From positions 1 through 64,000 of the forward strand of contig NZ_AXAZ01000010.1 in assembly GCF_000473065.1 (NCBI RefSeq): a stretch of 64,000 nt of DNA. Reading direction: 5' to 3'. The stretch's first letter is position 1; every line of letters starts with the position of its first letter. The position numbers were made by a program, and so were the translations under genes. Source of the stretch: Bradyrhizobium sp. WSM1743 (GTDB lineage Bacteria > Pseudomonadota > Alphaproteobacteria > Rhizobiales > Xanthobacteraceae). The notes beneath the pieces are model-generated. The model was not told where the DNA came from and did no database searches. It saw only the letters and a list, made by a program, of their open reading frames with translations. This document shows, one piece after another, positions 37,245-48,890 of this stretch.

Positions 37245-38045
37245 ATGGAAGGTTTGATGAAAGGCAAGCGCGGTCTGATCATGGGCATCGCCAATGATCA
37301 TTCCATCGCCTGGGGCATGGCGAGGACGCTGCATGCCCACGGCGCCGAGCTCGCCTTCACCTTCCAGGGCGAGGCCCTCGGCAAGCGCGTCAAGCCGCTC
37401 GCCGAGCAGCTTGGCGTGGATCTGGTGCTGCCTTGCGACGTCGAGGATATCGCCAGTGTCGATGCTACCTTCGCGGTGCTGCGCGAGAAATGGGGTCGGC
37501 TCGACTTCGTGATCCACGCGATCGGCTTCGCCGACAAGAACGAGCTGAAGGGCCGCTACGCCGACACCAGCCGCGAGAACTTTTCGCGGACCATGGTGAT
37601 CTCCTGCTTCTCGTTCACGGAAGTCGCAAAACGCGCCGCCGAGCTGATGACGGAAGGCGGCAGCATGATCACGCTGACGTTCGGCGCGTCGGAGCGCGCG
37701 ATGCCGAATTACAACGTGATGGGCGTCGCCAAGGCCGCGCTGGAAGCCTCCGTGCGCTATCTCGCCGCCGATTTCGGACCGCGCGGCATTCGCGTCAACG
37801 CGATCTCCGCCGGCCCCATCCGCACGCTCGCCGGCTCCGGCATCGGCGAGGCGCGGGCGATGTTCGCGTACATGCAGAAGCACGCGCCGCTCCGCCGCGG
37901 CGTCACGCTCGACGACCTCGGCGGCTCGGCGCTGTATCTGTTATCGGATCTCTCCGGCGGCGTGACCGGCGAGATCCATTATGTGGATTCCGGCTACAAC
38001 GTCATCCTGATGCCGCGGCCGGACGACTTGAAGTCGCCGGACTAG
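37245..38045 (+). CDS. fabI: Enoyl-ACP reductase (NADH), FabI type
   Basis: Catalyses the last reduction of each fatty-acid elongation cycle. The 266-residue SDR protein has the FabI nucleotide motif LIMGIANDHSIAWGMA, the Tyr-x6-Lys active site in NYNVMGVAKAALE, FGPRGIRVNAISAGPIRTLA and the C-terminal GEIHYVDSGYNVILMP. Rhizobia often carry more than one FabI. It lies 135 bp after fabB, with a repeat between. ATG 37245 and the in-frame ATG at 37257 are both possible starts. Its stop overlaps the convergent GST gene by 4 bp. Confidence 0.95.
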   Translation: MEGLMKGKRGLIMGIANDHSIAWGMARTLHAHGAELAFTFQGEALGKRVKPLAEQLGVDLVLPCDVEDIASVDATFAVLREKWGRLDFVIHAIGFADKNELKGRYADTSRENFSRTMVISCFSFTEVAKRAAELMTEGGSMITLTFGASERAMPNYNVMGVAKAALEASVRYLAADFGPRGIRVNAISAGPIRTLAGSGIGEARAMFAYMQKHAPLRRGVTLDDLGGSALYLLSDLSGGVTGEIHYVDSGYNVILMPRPDDLKSPD

Positions 38046-38638
38046 CCGGCCGCGATCTTCTCAGCGCGCTGGAATGCTGGCCGCGCCATGCAGCGGGCGA
38101 GATAGGCATCGAAAGCCGGGCGTGACGGCACCATCTTGAACAGGCGCACCGCGAAATTCAGGCCGGCGCCGACCGTGATGTCGGCGGCCGAAAATTCCTC
38201 GCCGAGAATCCACGGCCCCTTGGCGAGCGCGGCCTCCAGCACGTCGAACACCTGCGTCGCGCTGCCCCAGGCCGCGGTCGAGGTCGGGATCTCGATCTTG
38301 GTGAAGATCTGGATGATGGCGGGCTCGATGCAGCCCGGCGAGAAGAACAGCCATTGCAGATAGCGCGCGCGGCGCGGGTCGGTCACGGCGGGCGCGAGCT
38401 TGGTCTCGGGATAGCGATCGGCAATGTAAGCGCAGATCGCGGCGGCTTCGCCGAGCGCGGCATCGCCGTCGGTCAGTGCCGGCACCTTGCCCATCGGATT
38501 GATCTTGAGATAGTCCGACGTTTTCTGCGCGCCAGTCGAGATGTCGGTCAGCACGCGCTCATAGGGCAGGTGGCTCTCCTCCATCAGCCAGAGCGTCGTG
38601 AACGAGCGTGAACGAGGCGAACAATAGAGCTTGATCAT
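38042..38638 (-). CDS. Glutathione S-transferase family protein
   Basis: A 198-residue protein with the thioredoxin-fold N-terminal domain (MIKLYCSPRSRSFTTLWLMEE, INPMGKVPALTDGD with the cis-Pro, and the GSH-contact EAAAICAYIADRYPE) and an all-helical C-terminal domain (GPWILGEEFSAADITVGAGL with the conserved N-capping Asp). This is the bacterial beta/theta-like GST pattern. The substrate is unknown. It is convergent with fabI. Confidence 0.88.
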   Translation of the reverse strand: MIKLYCSPRSRSFTTLWLMEESHLPYERVLTDISTGAQKTSDYLKINPMGKVPALTDGDAALGEAAAICAYIADRYPETKLAPAVTDPRRARYLQWLFFSPGCIEPAIIQIFTKIEIPTSTAAWGSATQVFDVLEAALAKGPWILGEEFSAADITVGAGLNFAVRLFKMVPSRPAFDAYLARCMARPAFQRAEKIAAG

Positions 38639-38752
38639 GGCGCGGACCTTTCATCGGCAGGAGGCAAACAGCGCGCATTCATGGCGCGTCTGCCGCCCAT
38701 TCGCAACGCACTACGTCTAGACGGATGAGCCGTTCGGCGAGCGATATCTTGG

Positions 38753-39568
38753 TCAACGCGACGAAGGCGATGTCGGACGTTGCAACAGAGTTGGAAGCGT
38801 CTTGTCGAGGCTCTTGATCAGCATCGTTCGCACGCCGTCCCGCAGCACCGCGTTCTTGACTGCCTCCGCCGGCTTCTCGGGGAACATGGCAGTATCCACC
38901 TGCATCGAGGGGCCGCCGAGAAAATTGTGCCGCATACGCTCGATATAGGTGTCCTCGGTCATCAAGGCCGGCGCCTCCTTGATCAGCTCGAAGGTCCGGC
39001 CGTCATAGATCCGGATGAACATCATGGCGAAGAGATGCACGGGTCCGCCATACGGGTATTGCGAGATGCCGATACCGTATTCCCGCTGAGTTCCGCCGTG
39101 CCGGTGCACGACCAGGTAGCGTTCGCAGCGGAGCCGTGGTGCCAGAAATTGGACGAAGCTCCCGACCGCGGCGGCTTGGCGGTAGCTTGCGAAGAGCGAA
39201 CCCTGTTCTCGACGGCCGCCGGACCAGAGTTCCTTCGGCGTATATGGAATTCTGCGGACGGCAGTGCCGGGCGCGGCGGCACGAACGCGGGAGACGACGA
39301 GGTCGTCGAGCGCCCACGCCGCGACCGAAGTGCGCGTGTACTTGTCGAGAAACTTCAGGGGACCGAACTTCTCGACCATGAAGAGGTCGCCGGCGATCGG
39401 AATCACACCGATCTGGCACGGGCCACTTTCGACAGGCTTGGTCGGCGCGACAGTTGCAGGTTTCCTGATAGCAGGCTTCGTCACCTCCGGCTTTGGCGCA
39501 GGCTGCTCTTGCCCACCTGTCGGCGACAACAGTGCATACGAGACAAATGCGGCAGCAAGCAATTTCAT
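38753..39568 (-). CDS. Secreted protein of unknown family, second of a tandem pair
   Basis: A 271-residue protein not recognised as any named family. It has a short signal peptide (MKLLAAAFVSYALLSPTGG), a Pro/Lys/Thr-rich linker to residue 50 and a globular part. It shares with the upstream gene product the pattern C-x-IGVI...MVEK.G...W.LDDLV..RVRAAA...RRI.Y...CERY.VV and a C-terminal LDKTLP. It has only two cysteines, Cys51 and Cys148, both conserved in the paralogue, so a disulfide is likely. It starts ten bases after its paralogue, so the two are co-transcribed. Function unknown. Confidence 0.75.
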   Translation of the reverse strand: MKLLAAAFVSYALLSPTGGQEQPAPKPEVTKPAIRKPATVAPTKPVESGPCQIGVIPIAGDLFMVEKFGPLKFLDKYTRTSVAAWALDDLVVSRVRAAAPGTAVRRIPYTPKELWSGGRREQGSLFASYRQAAAVGSFVQFLAPRLRCERYLVVHRHGGTQREYGIGISQYPYGGPVHLFAMMFIRIYDGRTFELIKEAPALMTEDTYIERMRHNFLGGPSMQVDTAMFPEKPAEAVKNAVLRDGVRTMLIKSLDKTLPTLLQRPTSPSSR

Positions 39569-39578
39569 CGTCGCACCG

Positions 39579-40415
39579 TCACGGCGCGAAATACGGCGGC
39601 AAGGTCTTGTCCAGCCGCTCCGTCAGGAAATCGCGAATGTTGTCGCGCAGGGTCGTGCTGCTGGCGGCGTCGGCCGCCGCGACTGGAAACAGGGAGTTGT
39701 CCACTTTGCGCAGATGTTCGTCTTGCCCAAAGCTGTCGGCCATACGCTTCACGACGGCTTCCAATGTCACGCCAGGCCCCTTCCTGATTTCAAAGCTCTG
39801 GCCGTCGAACACGGTAACGCCGAGATAGACGTAAAGAAACGAATGGCTGATGATGCCGATACCGCGATTGAGAATGCCGAGTCCCCTGAGTGGCTGATTG
39901 GTCCCAGGCAGCATGCCCTCGCCGCGTGTGACGACGACATATCGTTCGCAGCCAGCATTGCCCGCGATCTGACGGACCAGGTTCGTCAGCTCTTCGCGCT
40001 CGTTGCGAAACAGGCTGGGCTTCGGGTGATAGTAGGCGTCGAACGCGCCTTTGGCGTAGGTGATTCGCCGGAGCGGCGTGGCGCCAGCAGCCGCACGCAC
40101 GCGCGCGAAAACGAGATCGTCCAGGCCCCAGGAAACCGGCACTTCCGCATATTCGTTGCCAAACACCGTGAGGCCGATCTTTTCGACGATGAAAGGATCC
40201 TGCGTCGCAGCGATCACGCCGATGCCGCAGGGACTGGCGGCCGCCTGCTCCGCGGGTTGGGCTGGCTGTGCTTTCGGCTTTGCGGACTTCTTGGTCGCCG
40301 GCTTTGCCGGCGTTGCAGTCTGAGCAGGAGGCGCGGTGGGTGCGGGCGGAGTTTGCGCGGCGGCGGGAGGCAGAAGGGACAGGAGCGCGATCAGCAAGAC
40401 AGCAATTCGAACCAT
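39579..40415 (-). CDS. Secreted protein of unknown family, first of a tandem pair
   Basis: A 278-residue protein with a clear signal peptide (MVRIAVLLIALLSLLPPAAA) and a long Pro/Ala/Lys-rich linker (residues 21-60). The globular part has PCGIGVIAATQDPFIVEKIG, SWGLDDLVFARVRAAA, CERYVVV and LDKTLPPYF. Its only cysteines are Cys63 and Cys156, matching Cys51 and Cys148 of the downstream paralogue. The Lys/Pro linker suggests a periplasmic protein tethered to, or reaching through, the cell wall. No catalytic motif is evident. Overall identity to its neighbour looks low, so the duplication is old. Confidence 0.75.
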   Translation of the reverse strand: MVRIAVLLIALLSLLPPAAAQTPPAPTAPPAQTATPAKPATKKSAKPKAQPAQPAEQAAASPCGIGVIAATQDPFIVEKIGLTVFGNEYAEVPVSWGLDDLVFARVRAAAGATPLRRITYAKGAFDAYYHPKPSLFRNEREELTNLVRQIAGNAGCERYVVVTRGEGMLPGTNQPLRGLGILNRGIGIISHSFLYVYLGVTVFDGQSFEIRKGPGVTLEAVVKRMADSFGQDEHLRKVDNSLFPVAAADAASSTTLRDNIRDFLTERLDKTLPPYFAP

Positions 40416-40498
40416 GGATTCCTGGATGTCAGAGGCAGAAGGTCATCGGTCGCCACACTAGGTCGGGCTCGTGACAACCGCAAGCTGCATCCGAAAGA

Positions 40499-40966
40499 TC
40501 ACCGTCTATCCGGGCTGCTCCGCCTCCACCGGTAATACTTCATCATGAACCCGTTCGACGGCTCGATCTCTTCCTTCTCGAACACAAAGCCTTCGCGCTC
40601 GTACCAGCGCCAGGCCTTTTCGTTCTCGCGCACACAGCGCAGGTACATCTCGTCAAGCATTTGCGTGCGCGTGAAGGCGAGCAGCTGCCGGCCGAGCGAT
40701 TGGCCCTGATAGGCGGGCGCGACGAAGAGCATGTCGAGATAGAGCTTCGGCAGATGCAGCGCCAGCATCGCAGCGATCGTGCCGCGATCGTCGGCGACGA
40801 ACAGGCTCCAGCCGTCTTCGATCTCGCGCCTGATGCGCGCGCGCAAATTGGCGAGGAGGAAGTCGCTTGCTTCGGCAAGCCCGGTCGAGACCCAGCTCTC
40901 CATCCAGACACGGCCGATCTCGTCATACTCCTCTGGGCGGGCGGGGCGGATGATCGGATGCGACAT
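40499..40966 (-). CDS. GNAT-family N-acetyltransferase
   Basis: A 155-residue single-domain acetyltransferase. The acetyl-CoA motif A is LYLDMLFVAPAYQGQSLGRQLLAF (Q-x-x-G-x-G/A variant QGQSLG), followed by MYLRCVRENEKAWRWYEREGFVFEKEE, a typical end of the fold. No substrate can be named. ATG 40966 is used; the frame is open to 41008, which would overlap oxyR. It lies seven bases downstream of the oxyR stop and may be co-transcribed. Confidence 0.83.
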   Translation of the reverse strand: MSHPIIRPARPEEYDEIGRVWMESWVSTGLAEASDFLLANLRARIRREIEDGWSLFVADDRGTIAAMLALHLPKLYLDMLFVAPAYQGQSLGRQLLAFTRTQMLDEMYLRCVRENEKAWRWYEREGFVFEKEEIEPSNGFMMKYYRWRRSSPDRR

Positions 40967-40973
40967 GCGCCGC

Positions 40974-41900
40974 TCAAGCCCGCTGGCTGCGCACGGATTG
41001 CTGCGCACGCTCCTTGCCGGCCGACAGGCACACCACCTCGGAAATCTGCAGCAGCTGCCGCGCCAGCGGGCTGGTCTTGCGCCAGACCATGCCGATGGTG
41101 CGCGACGGCTCGGGGTCGCGGAAGCGCGCCAGCGAGACCGAGGCCGATCGCGTCTCCACCGGCACCGCCATCTCCGGGATCAAGGTGACACCTATGCCGG
41201 CGCTGACCATCTGCACCAGTGTCGAGAGTGAATTGGCATCCAGCATCTCGCGCGGCGGCGCCGATTGCATGTTGCAGAAGGAGAGCGCCTGGTCGCGGAA
41301 GCAGTGCCCCTCCTCGAGCAGCAGGAGCCGCATCTCGCGCATCATCTCGCGCGACGGCACCGGTGTGCCTTCATCCGCGCCCGGCCGCACCAGCAAGAAT
41401 TTCTCCTCGAACAGGGCGACCTCGGTGAGCGAGGGCTCGGATACCGGCAACGCCACGATGGCGGTGTCGAGCCGGCCTTCCACCAGTTCCTGGATCAGCC
41501 GCGGCGTCATGGTCTCGCGCACGCGGATGTCGAGCTCCGGATGCATACGCGTGAGATTCTTGGTGATCTTGGGCAGCAGGTAAGGTGCGATGGTCGGGAT
41601 CATGCCGATGCGCAGGCGGCCGGCGAAGCGGTCCTGCGACGCCCGCGCGAAATCGCCGAGCTCATCAACCGAGCGCAGGATGTCGCGGACCCGCTGAGCG
41701 AGCTCCTCGCCGAACCGGGTCAGCGCGACCTGACGCGCACTCCGCTCCAGCAGCAGGCCGCCGAGCGTCTCCTCCAGCTCCTTGATCTGCATCGACAGTG
41801 CCGGTTGCGAGATCGAGCAGGATTCAGCCGCACGGCCGAAATGGCCGTGGCGCGCCAGCGCGTCGAAATACCGGAGCTGGCGCAGCGTCAGATTTATCAT
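40974..41900 (-). CDS. oxyR: Hydrogen peroxide sensor OxyR (LysR family)
   Basis: A LysR regulator of 308 residues with the N-terminal winged helix (LTLRQLRYFDALARHGHFGRAAESCSISQPALSMQI). The redox cysteines of OxyR are present as Cys200 and Cys209 in EEGHCFRDQALSFCN, the same spacing as Cys199/Cys208 of E. coli. On peroxide exposure these form a disulfide and activate the regulator. It is divergent from katG, the expected target. A candidate promoter reads TTGACT and TAGGAT on its strand with a 16-bp spacer. Confidence 0.95.
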   Translation of the reverse strand: MINLTLRQLRYFDALARHGHFGRAAESCSISQPALSMQIKELEETLGGLLLERSARQVALTRFGEELAQRVRDILRSVDELGDFARASQDRFAGRLRIGMIPTIAPYLLPKITKNLTRMHPELDIRVRETMTPRLIQELVEGRLDTAIVALPVSEPSLTEVALFEEKFLLVRPGADEGTPVPSREMMREMRLLLLEEGHCFRDQALSFCNMQSAPPREMLDANSLSTLVQMVSAGIGVTLIPEMAVPVETRSASVSLARFRDPEPSRTIGMVWRKTSPLARQLLQISEVVCLSAGKERAQQSVRSQRA

Positions 41901-44179
<2,279 letters not shown>

Positions 44180-44188
44180 GGCTTTGCA

Positions 44189-44294
44189 CCTCTCCCGCCT
44201 GCGGGAGAGGTCGCGCCGAAGGCGCGGGTGAGGGTTCTCTCAACACGGGGACAATCCCGATGCGGAGAAACCCTCTCCCGCAAGCGGGAGAGGG
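44189..44294. repeat. Palindromic repeat (CTCTCCCGC family)
   Basis: The end hairpins are CCTCTCCCGC/GCGGGAGAGG and CCCTCTCCCGC/GCGGGAGAGGG, with GCGGGTGAGGG between. It is a second copy of the element at 22830-22949. It lies between the convergent katG and pnp genes. Confidence 0.75.
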
Positions 44295-44324
44295 AGCGCA
44301 ACGCTCGCCGGAGCGAACACAAAC

Positions 44325-44349
44325 AAAAAGGGCGGCCTTTCGGCCGCCC
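44325..44349 (-). terminator. Rho-independent terminator after pnp
   Basis: An 8-bp GC stem (GGGCGGCC and GGCCGCCC) with a GAAA loop on the minus strand is followed by TTTTTG. It starts 26 bases after the pnp stop. Confidence 0.9.
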
Positions 44350-44374
44350 TTCGTGTTTCCGATGTCGCGAGACC

Positions 44375-46537
<2,163 letters not shown>

Positions 46538-46587
46538 AGAGGTCTTCTTTCATGGGTTCTCGAAAGAAGGGACGGCTCTCGAAAAAC

Positions 46588-46662
46588 AAAAACCATGCGC
46601 AAGATTGCGGGGCGCTGATTGGAGCGGATGATCAGCGTCCTGCGATCCTGCCATGGTTTTTG
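46588..46662 (-). promoter_or_regulatory. Long imperfect hairpin in the pnp leader
   Basis: Two arms of about 32 bases (46588-46619 and 46631-46662) pair almost fully, with AAAAACCATG at the base, CGCTGAT/ATCAGCG at the top and G-U pairs or mismatches between. The loop is about 11 bases. It ends some 50 bases before the pnp ATG. In E. coli, RNase III cuts a comparable long stem in the pnp leader so that PNPase can repress its own mRNA. The same use here is inferred from position and shape. Confidence 0.65.
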
Positions 46663-46793
46663 GATGTCGGATGGCGTCCATCCTTTCGGGTCATACGGGC
46701 GCCTTGCCCGTTGTGCCCAGCCGCCGGATTGCTGCTGGACTGTCAGTCGGCACGAACGCGAACACCGAACCGCGGTCCTCGCCCTTCATGCCC

Positions 46794-46823
46794 CGGATGC
46801 TAGCCGTCAACGGCTCGCATCCG
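46794..46823. other. Palindromic hairpin between rpsO and pnp
   Basis: CGGATGC, AGCCGT, a two-base loop, ACGGCT and GCATCCG pair over 13 positions with one mismatched pair (T opposite C). No U-tract follows on either strand, so it is not an intrinsic terminator. It could be an mRNA stability element of the rpsO-pnp transcript. Confidence 0.55.
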
Positions 46824-46884
46824 ACGCGCACGCAGCCTCGATCAAAAACCTTTAAGGAAGCGCTTTCGTTCGAAACCACGCGCG

Positions 46885-46907
46885 AAAACGCGCGCCAGTG
46901 GCGCGCG
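46885..46907 (-). terminator. Terminator-like hairpin after rpsO
   Basis: A perfect 8-bp stem, CGCGCGCC and GGCGCGCG with a 3-base loop, is followed by TTTTCGC on the minus strand. It lies 8 bp after the rpsO stop. The short U-run suggests partial readthrough to pnp. Confidence 0.75.
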
Positions 46908-46914
46908 CAGGAAC

Positions 46915-47184
46915 TTAACGACGAATGTTGTGCTTCTCGAGCAGCGCCTTGTACCGCGCCTCGTCCTTCTTCTTGAGATAGTCGAGGAGCGAGCGGCGGG
47001 TGGAGACCAGCTTCAAGAGGCCCCGACGCGAATGGTTGTCCTTCACGTGGGTCTTGAAATGGTTGGTGAGGTTGTTGATGCGTTCCGACAGGATCGCGAC
47101 CTGAACCTCGGGCGAGCCGGTATCGCCGGCCTTGGTGGCATTCGTCTTGATGACTTCCGCTTTGCGTTCTGCGGCAATCGACAT
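46915..47184 (-). CDS. rpsO: 30S ribosomal protein S15
   Basis: An 89-residue ribosomal protein that binds 16S rRNA early in 30S assembly. The sequence [28 protein letters not shown] and the conserved [36 protein letters not shown] are standard. ATG 47184 gives the usual N-terminus with GAGAG nine bases upstream; the frame could also begin at a TTG (47190) that overlaps the truB stop. Confidence 0.97.
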   Translation of the reverse strand: MSIAAERKAEVIKTNATKAGDTGSPEVQVAILSERINNLTNHFKTHVKDNHSRRGLLKLVSTRRSLLDYLKKKDEARYKALLEKHNIRR

Positions 47185-47186
47185 CG

Positions 47187-48305
47187 TCAATTTCTCTCGT
47201 TGCGACCGGGGCTGGCAGTCAGGCCGGTCAGGTTGAACACACGCTTGGGGATGATTTCGCCATTGCCAACTTCGGCAAGCGCCAAAAGACGGCCTGCCAC
47301 CGTGACATAGACTGTGCCGCTACAAGTGGGCGCATCCCGTCCGCGCAACAAAACGGCCTGGCCCCGATGGAGCCTTGCCGCATCAGCCCGAGTGACGGCC
47401 AGTGCCGGGATGTCGTCCAGCGCGGTCTCAACGGGCAATAGCGCGTCGGCGAGGCTGCCCTCGCCGGACGCGGCTCTATCGCACAAAGCCTCCAACTGAT
47501 CCAGCGGAATCATGTCGTTTTCGCCAAATGGGCCGACCAGGGTCCGCCGCAGGGCGCAGATATGGCCATAAGTGCCGAGAATCCGGCCCATATCGCGGGC
47601 CAGCGCTCGGACATAGGTGCCCTTGCCGCATTCGGCCTCGAACACGGCTCGGTCGTTATCTGGTTGATCCACAAGGGTTAAATGGTGAATCTCGACCGGG
47701 CGGGGCGCCAGTTCCACGACCTCGCCGTCGCGGGCAAGGTCATAGGCGCGCTCGCCCTGGACCTTGATCGCGGAGTAACGCGGCGGGATCTGCTCGATCA
47801 CTCCGGTGAAGCGGGGCAGGAGGGCCAAGATGGCTTCCCGAGTCGGGCGCTGGTCGGAGGTCGCGGTCACCCGGCCCTCGATGTCATCGGTGTCGCGCTC
47901 CTCGCCCCAGCACACCGTGAACTGGTAGCGCTTGCGGCCGTCCATCACGAAGGGGACGGTCTTGGTGGCCTCACCGAGCGCGATCGGCAGCCCGCCCGAG
48001 GCGAGCGGATCGAGCGTGCCGGCGTGGCCGGCGCGCTTGGCGTTGAACAGGCGCTTGAGCACGGCGACCGCCTGTGTCGAGGTCATGCCGATCGGCTTGT
48101 CGAGCACGACCCAACCATGGACGTCGCGCCGGTCGCGGCGAACCTGATTGCCCTTCTGCTGCTTGGCGCGCGGATCGTTATTGACACGGCGCGGCTCCTG
48201 ATGCGGCCGGGCATCGCTGCCTGCGTCCGCAAAGTTATTCTTCTGCACGTCGCGCTGATCGGCATCGTCGCCGCCGATCGTGCCGTGAGCCGGGTCCATC
48301 GTCAT
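47187..48305 (-). CDS. truB: tRNA pseudouridine-55 synthase TruB
   Basis: Makes pseudouridine 55 in the T-loop of tRNAs. The catalytic Asp99 is in [31 protein letters not shown] precedes it, and [16 protein letters not shown] and [12 protein letters not shown] follow. The first 60 residues are an unusual charged, low-complexity extension (Asp, Arg, Gln, Asn-rich) not present in E. coli TruB. The ATG overlaps the rbfA stop by 4 bp, which supports this long start. rpsO begins three bases after its stop. Confidence 0.95.
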   Translation of the reverse strand: MTMDPAHGTIGGDDADQRDVQKNNFADAGSDARPHQEPRRVNNDPRAKQQKGNQVRRDRRDVHGWVVLDKPIGMTSTQAVAVLKRLFNAKRAGHAGTLDPLASGGLPIALGEATKTVPFVMDGRKRYQFTVCWGEERDTDDIEGRVTATSDQRPTREAILALLPRFTGVIEQIPPRYSAIKVQGERAYDLARDGEVVELAPRPVEIHHLTLVDQPDNDRAVFEAECGKGTYVRALARDMGRILGTYGHICALRRTLVGPFGENDMIPLDQLEALCDRAASGEGSLADALLPVETALDDIPALAVTRADAARLHRGQAVLLRGRDAPTCSGTVYVTVAGRLLALAEVGNGEIIPKRVFNLTGLTASPGRNERN

Positions 48306-48733
48306 TGCTCTTCTTCCCGATCCGAAGCCGGATTCTGTTCCAGGTCCTTCTGCACCGCAGGTGTTCGCAAAAGCTTCTCGATCCGTTCCGCTTCGTCGAA
48401 TCGCTCATCGACGCGGAAGCGAATGTCAGGTGCAAATTTCAGGTTAACGCGCCGCGCGACCTCGCCGCGCAGGAATTTCTTGTTGCGCTCGAGCGCAGCG
48501 ATCACGATCTCGGTGTCGCGGCCACCGAGCGGCATCACGTAGACCGTCGCGAGCTTCAGGTCGGGCGACATCCGCACCTCCGGCACGGTGATGATGTGAC
48601 CTTCGAGATCCGCATCATGCACATTGCCTTGCGCCAGAATATCGGCCATCGCGTGGCGAACCTGCTCGCCGACGCGCAACTGACGCTGCGAGCCGCCGGG
48701 CGCGGAACTCTTCTTTTGATGATGCCGTGGCAT
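48302..48733 (-). CDS. rbfA: 30S ribosome-binding factor A
   Basis: A KH-like assembly factor for the 30S subunit and 16S 5' processing. The 143-residue product begins with a basic stretch and has [38 protein letters not shown] and [25 protein letters not shown], all typical of RbfA. The tail is acidic. It sits between infB and truB, coupled to truB by a 4-bp overlap. Confidence 0.95.
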   Translation of the reverse strand: MPRHHQKKSSAPGGSQRQLRVGEQVRHAMADILAQGNVHDADLEGHIITVPEVRMSPDLKLATVYVMPLGGRDTEIVIAALERNKKFLRGEVARRVNLKFAPDIRFRVDERFDEAERIEKLLRTPAVQKDLEQNPASDREEEQ

Positions 48734-48753
48734 TCTCGAAAAATCACCTCGTC

Positions 48754-48780
48754 ATGCCCGTGCCTGGGGGACACGGGCAT
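48754..48780 (-). other. Stem-loop between infB and rbfA
   Basis: ATGCCCGTG and CACGGGCAT form a perfect 9-bp stem with a 9-base loop. On the minus strand no U-run follows directly (GACGAGG comes next), so it is more likely an mRNA processing or stability element than a terminator. It lies inside the rimP-pnp transcript, 21 bases before rbfA. Confidence 0.55.
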
Positions 48781-48890
48781 TGTCATTTGTCCTGTTGAAA
48801 CGAAGTGGGGTGGATGGCCGGAAAAATCCGGCCATCGCACTCCCGCAATTTCAGTTCAAAAAGATCCGAACGCTTCGGTAAGATTTGGAC

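Noticed and set aside
46552-46976. Short frames between pnp and rpsO
   Set aside because: They cross the leader hairpins, lack ribosome sites and have low-information composition; the region is better explained as RNA structure.
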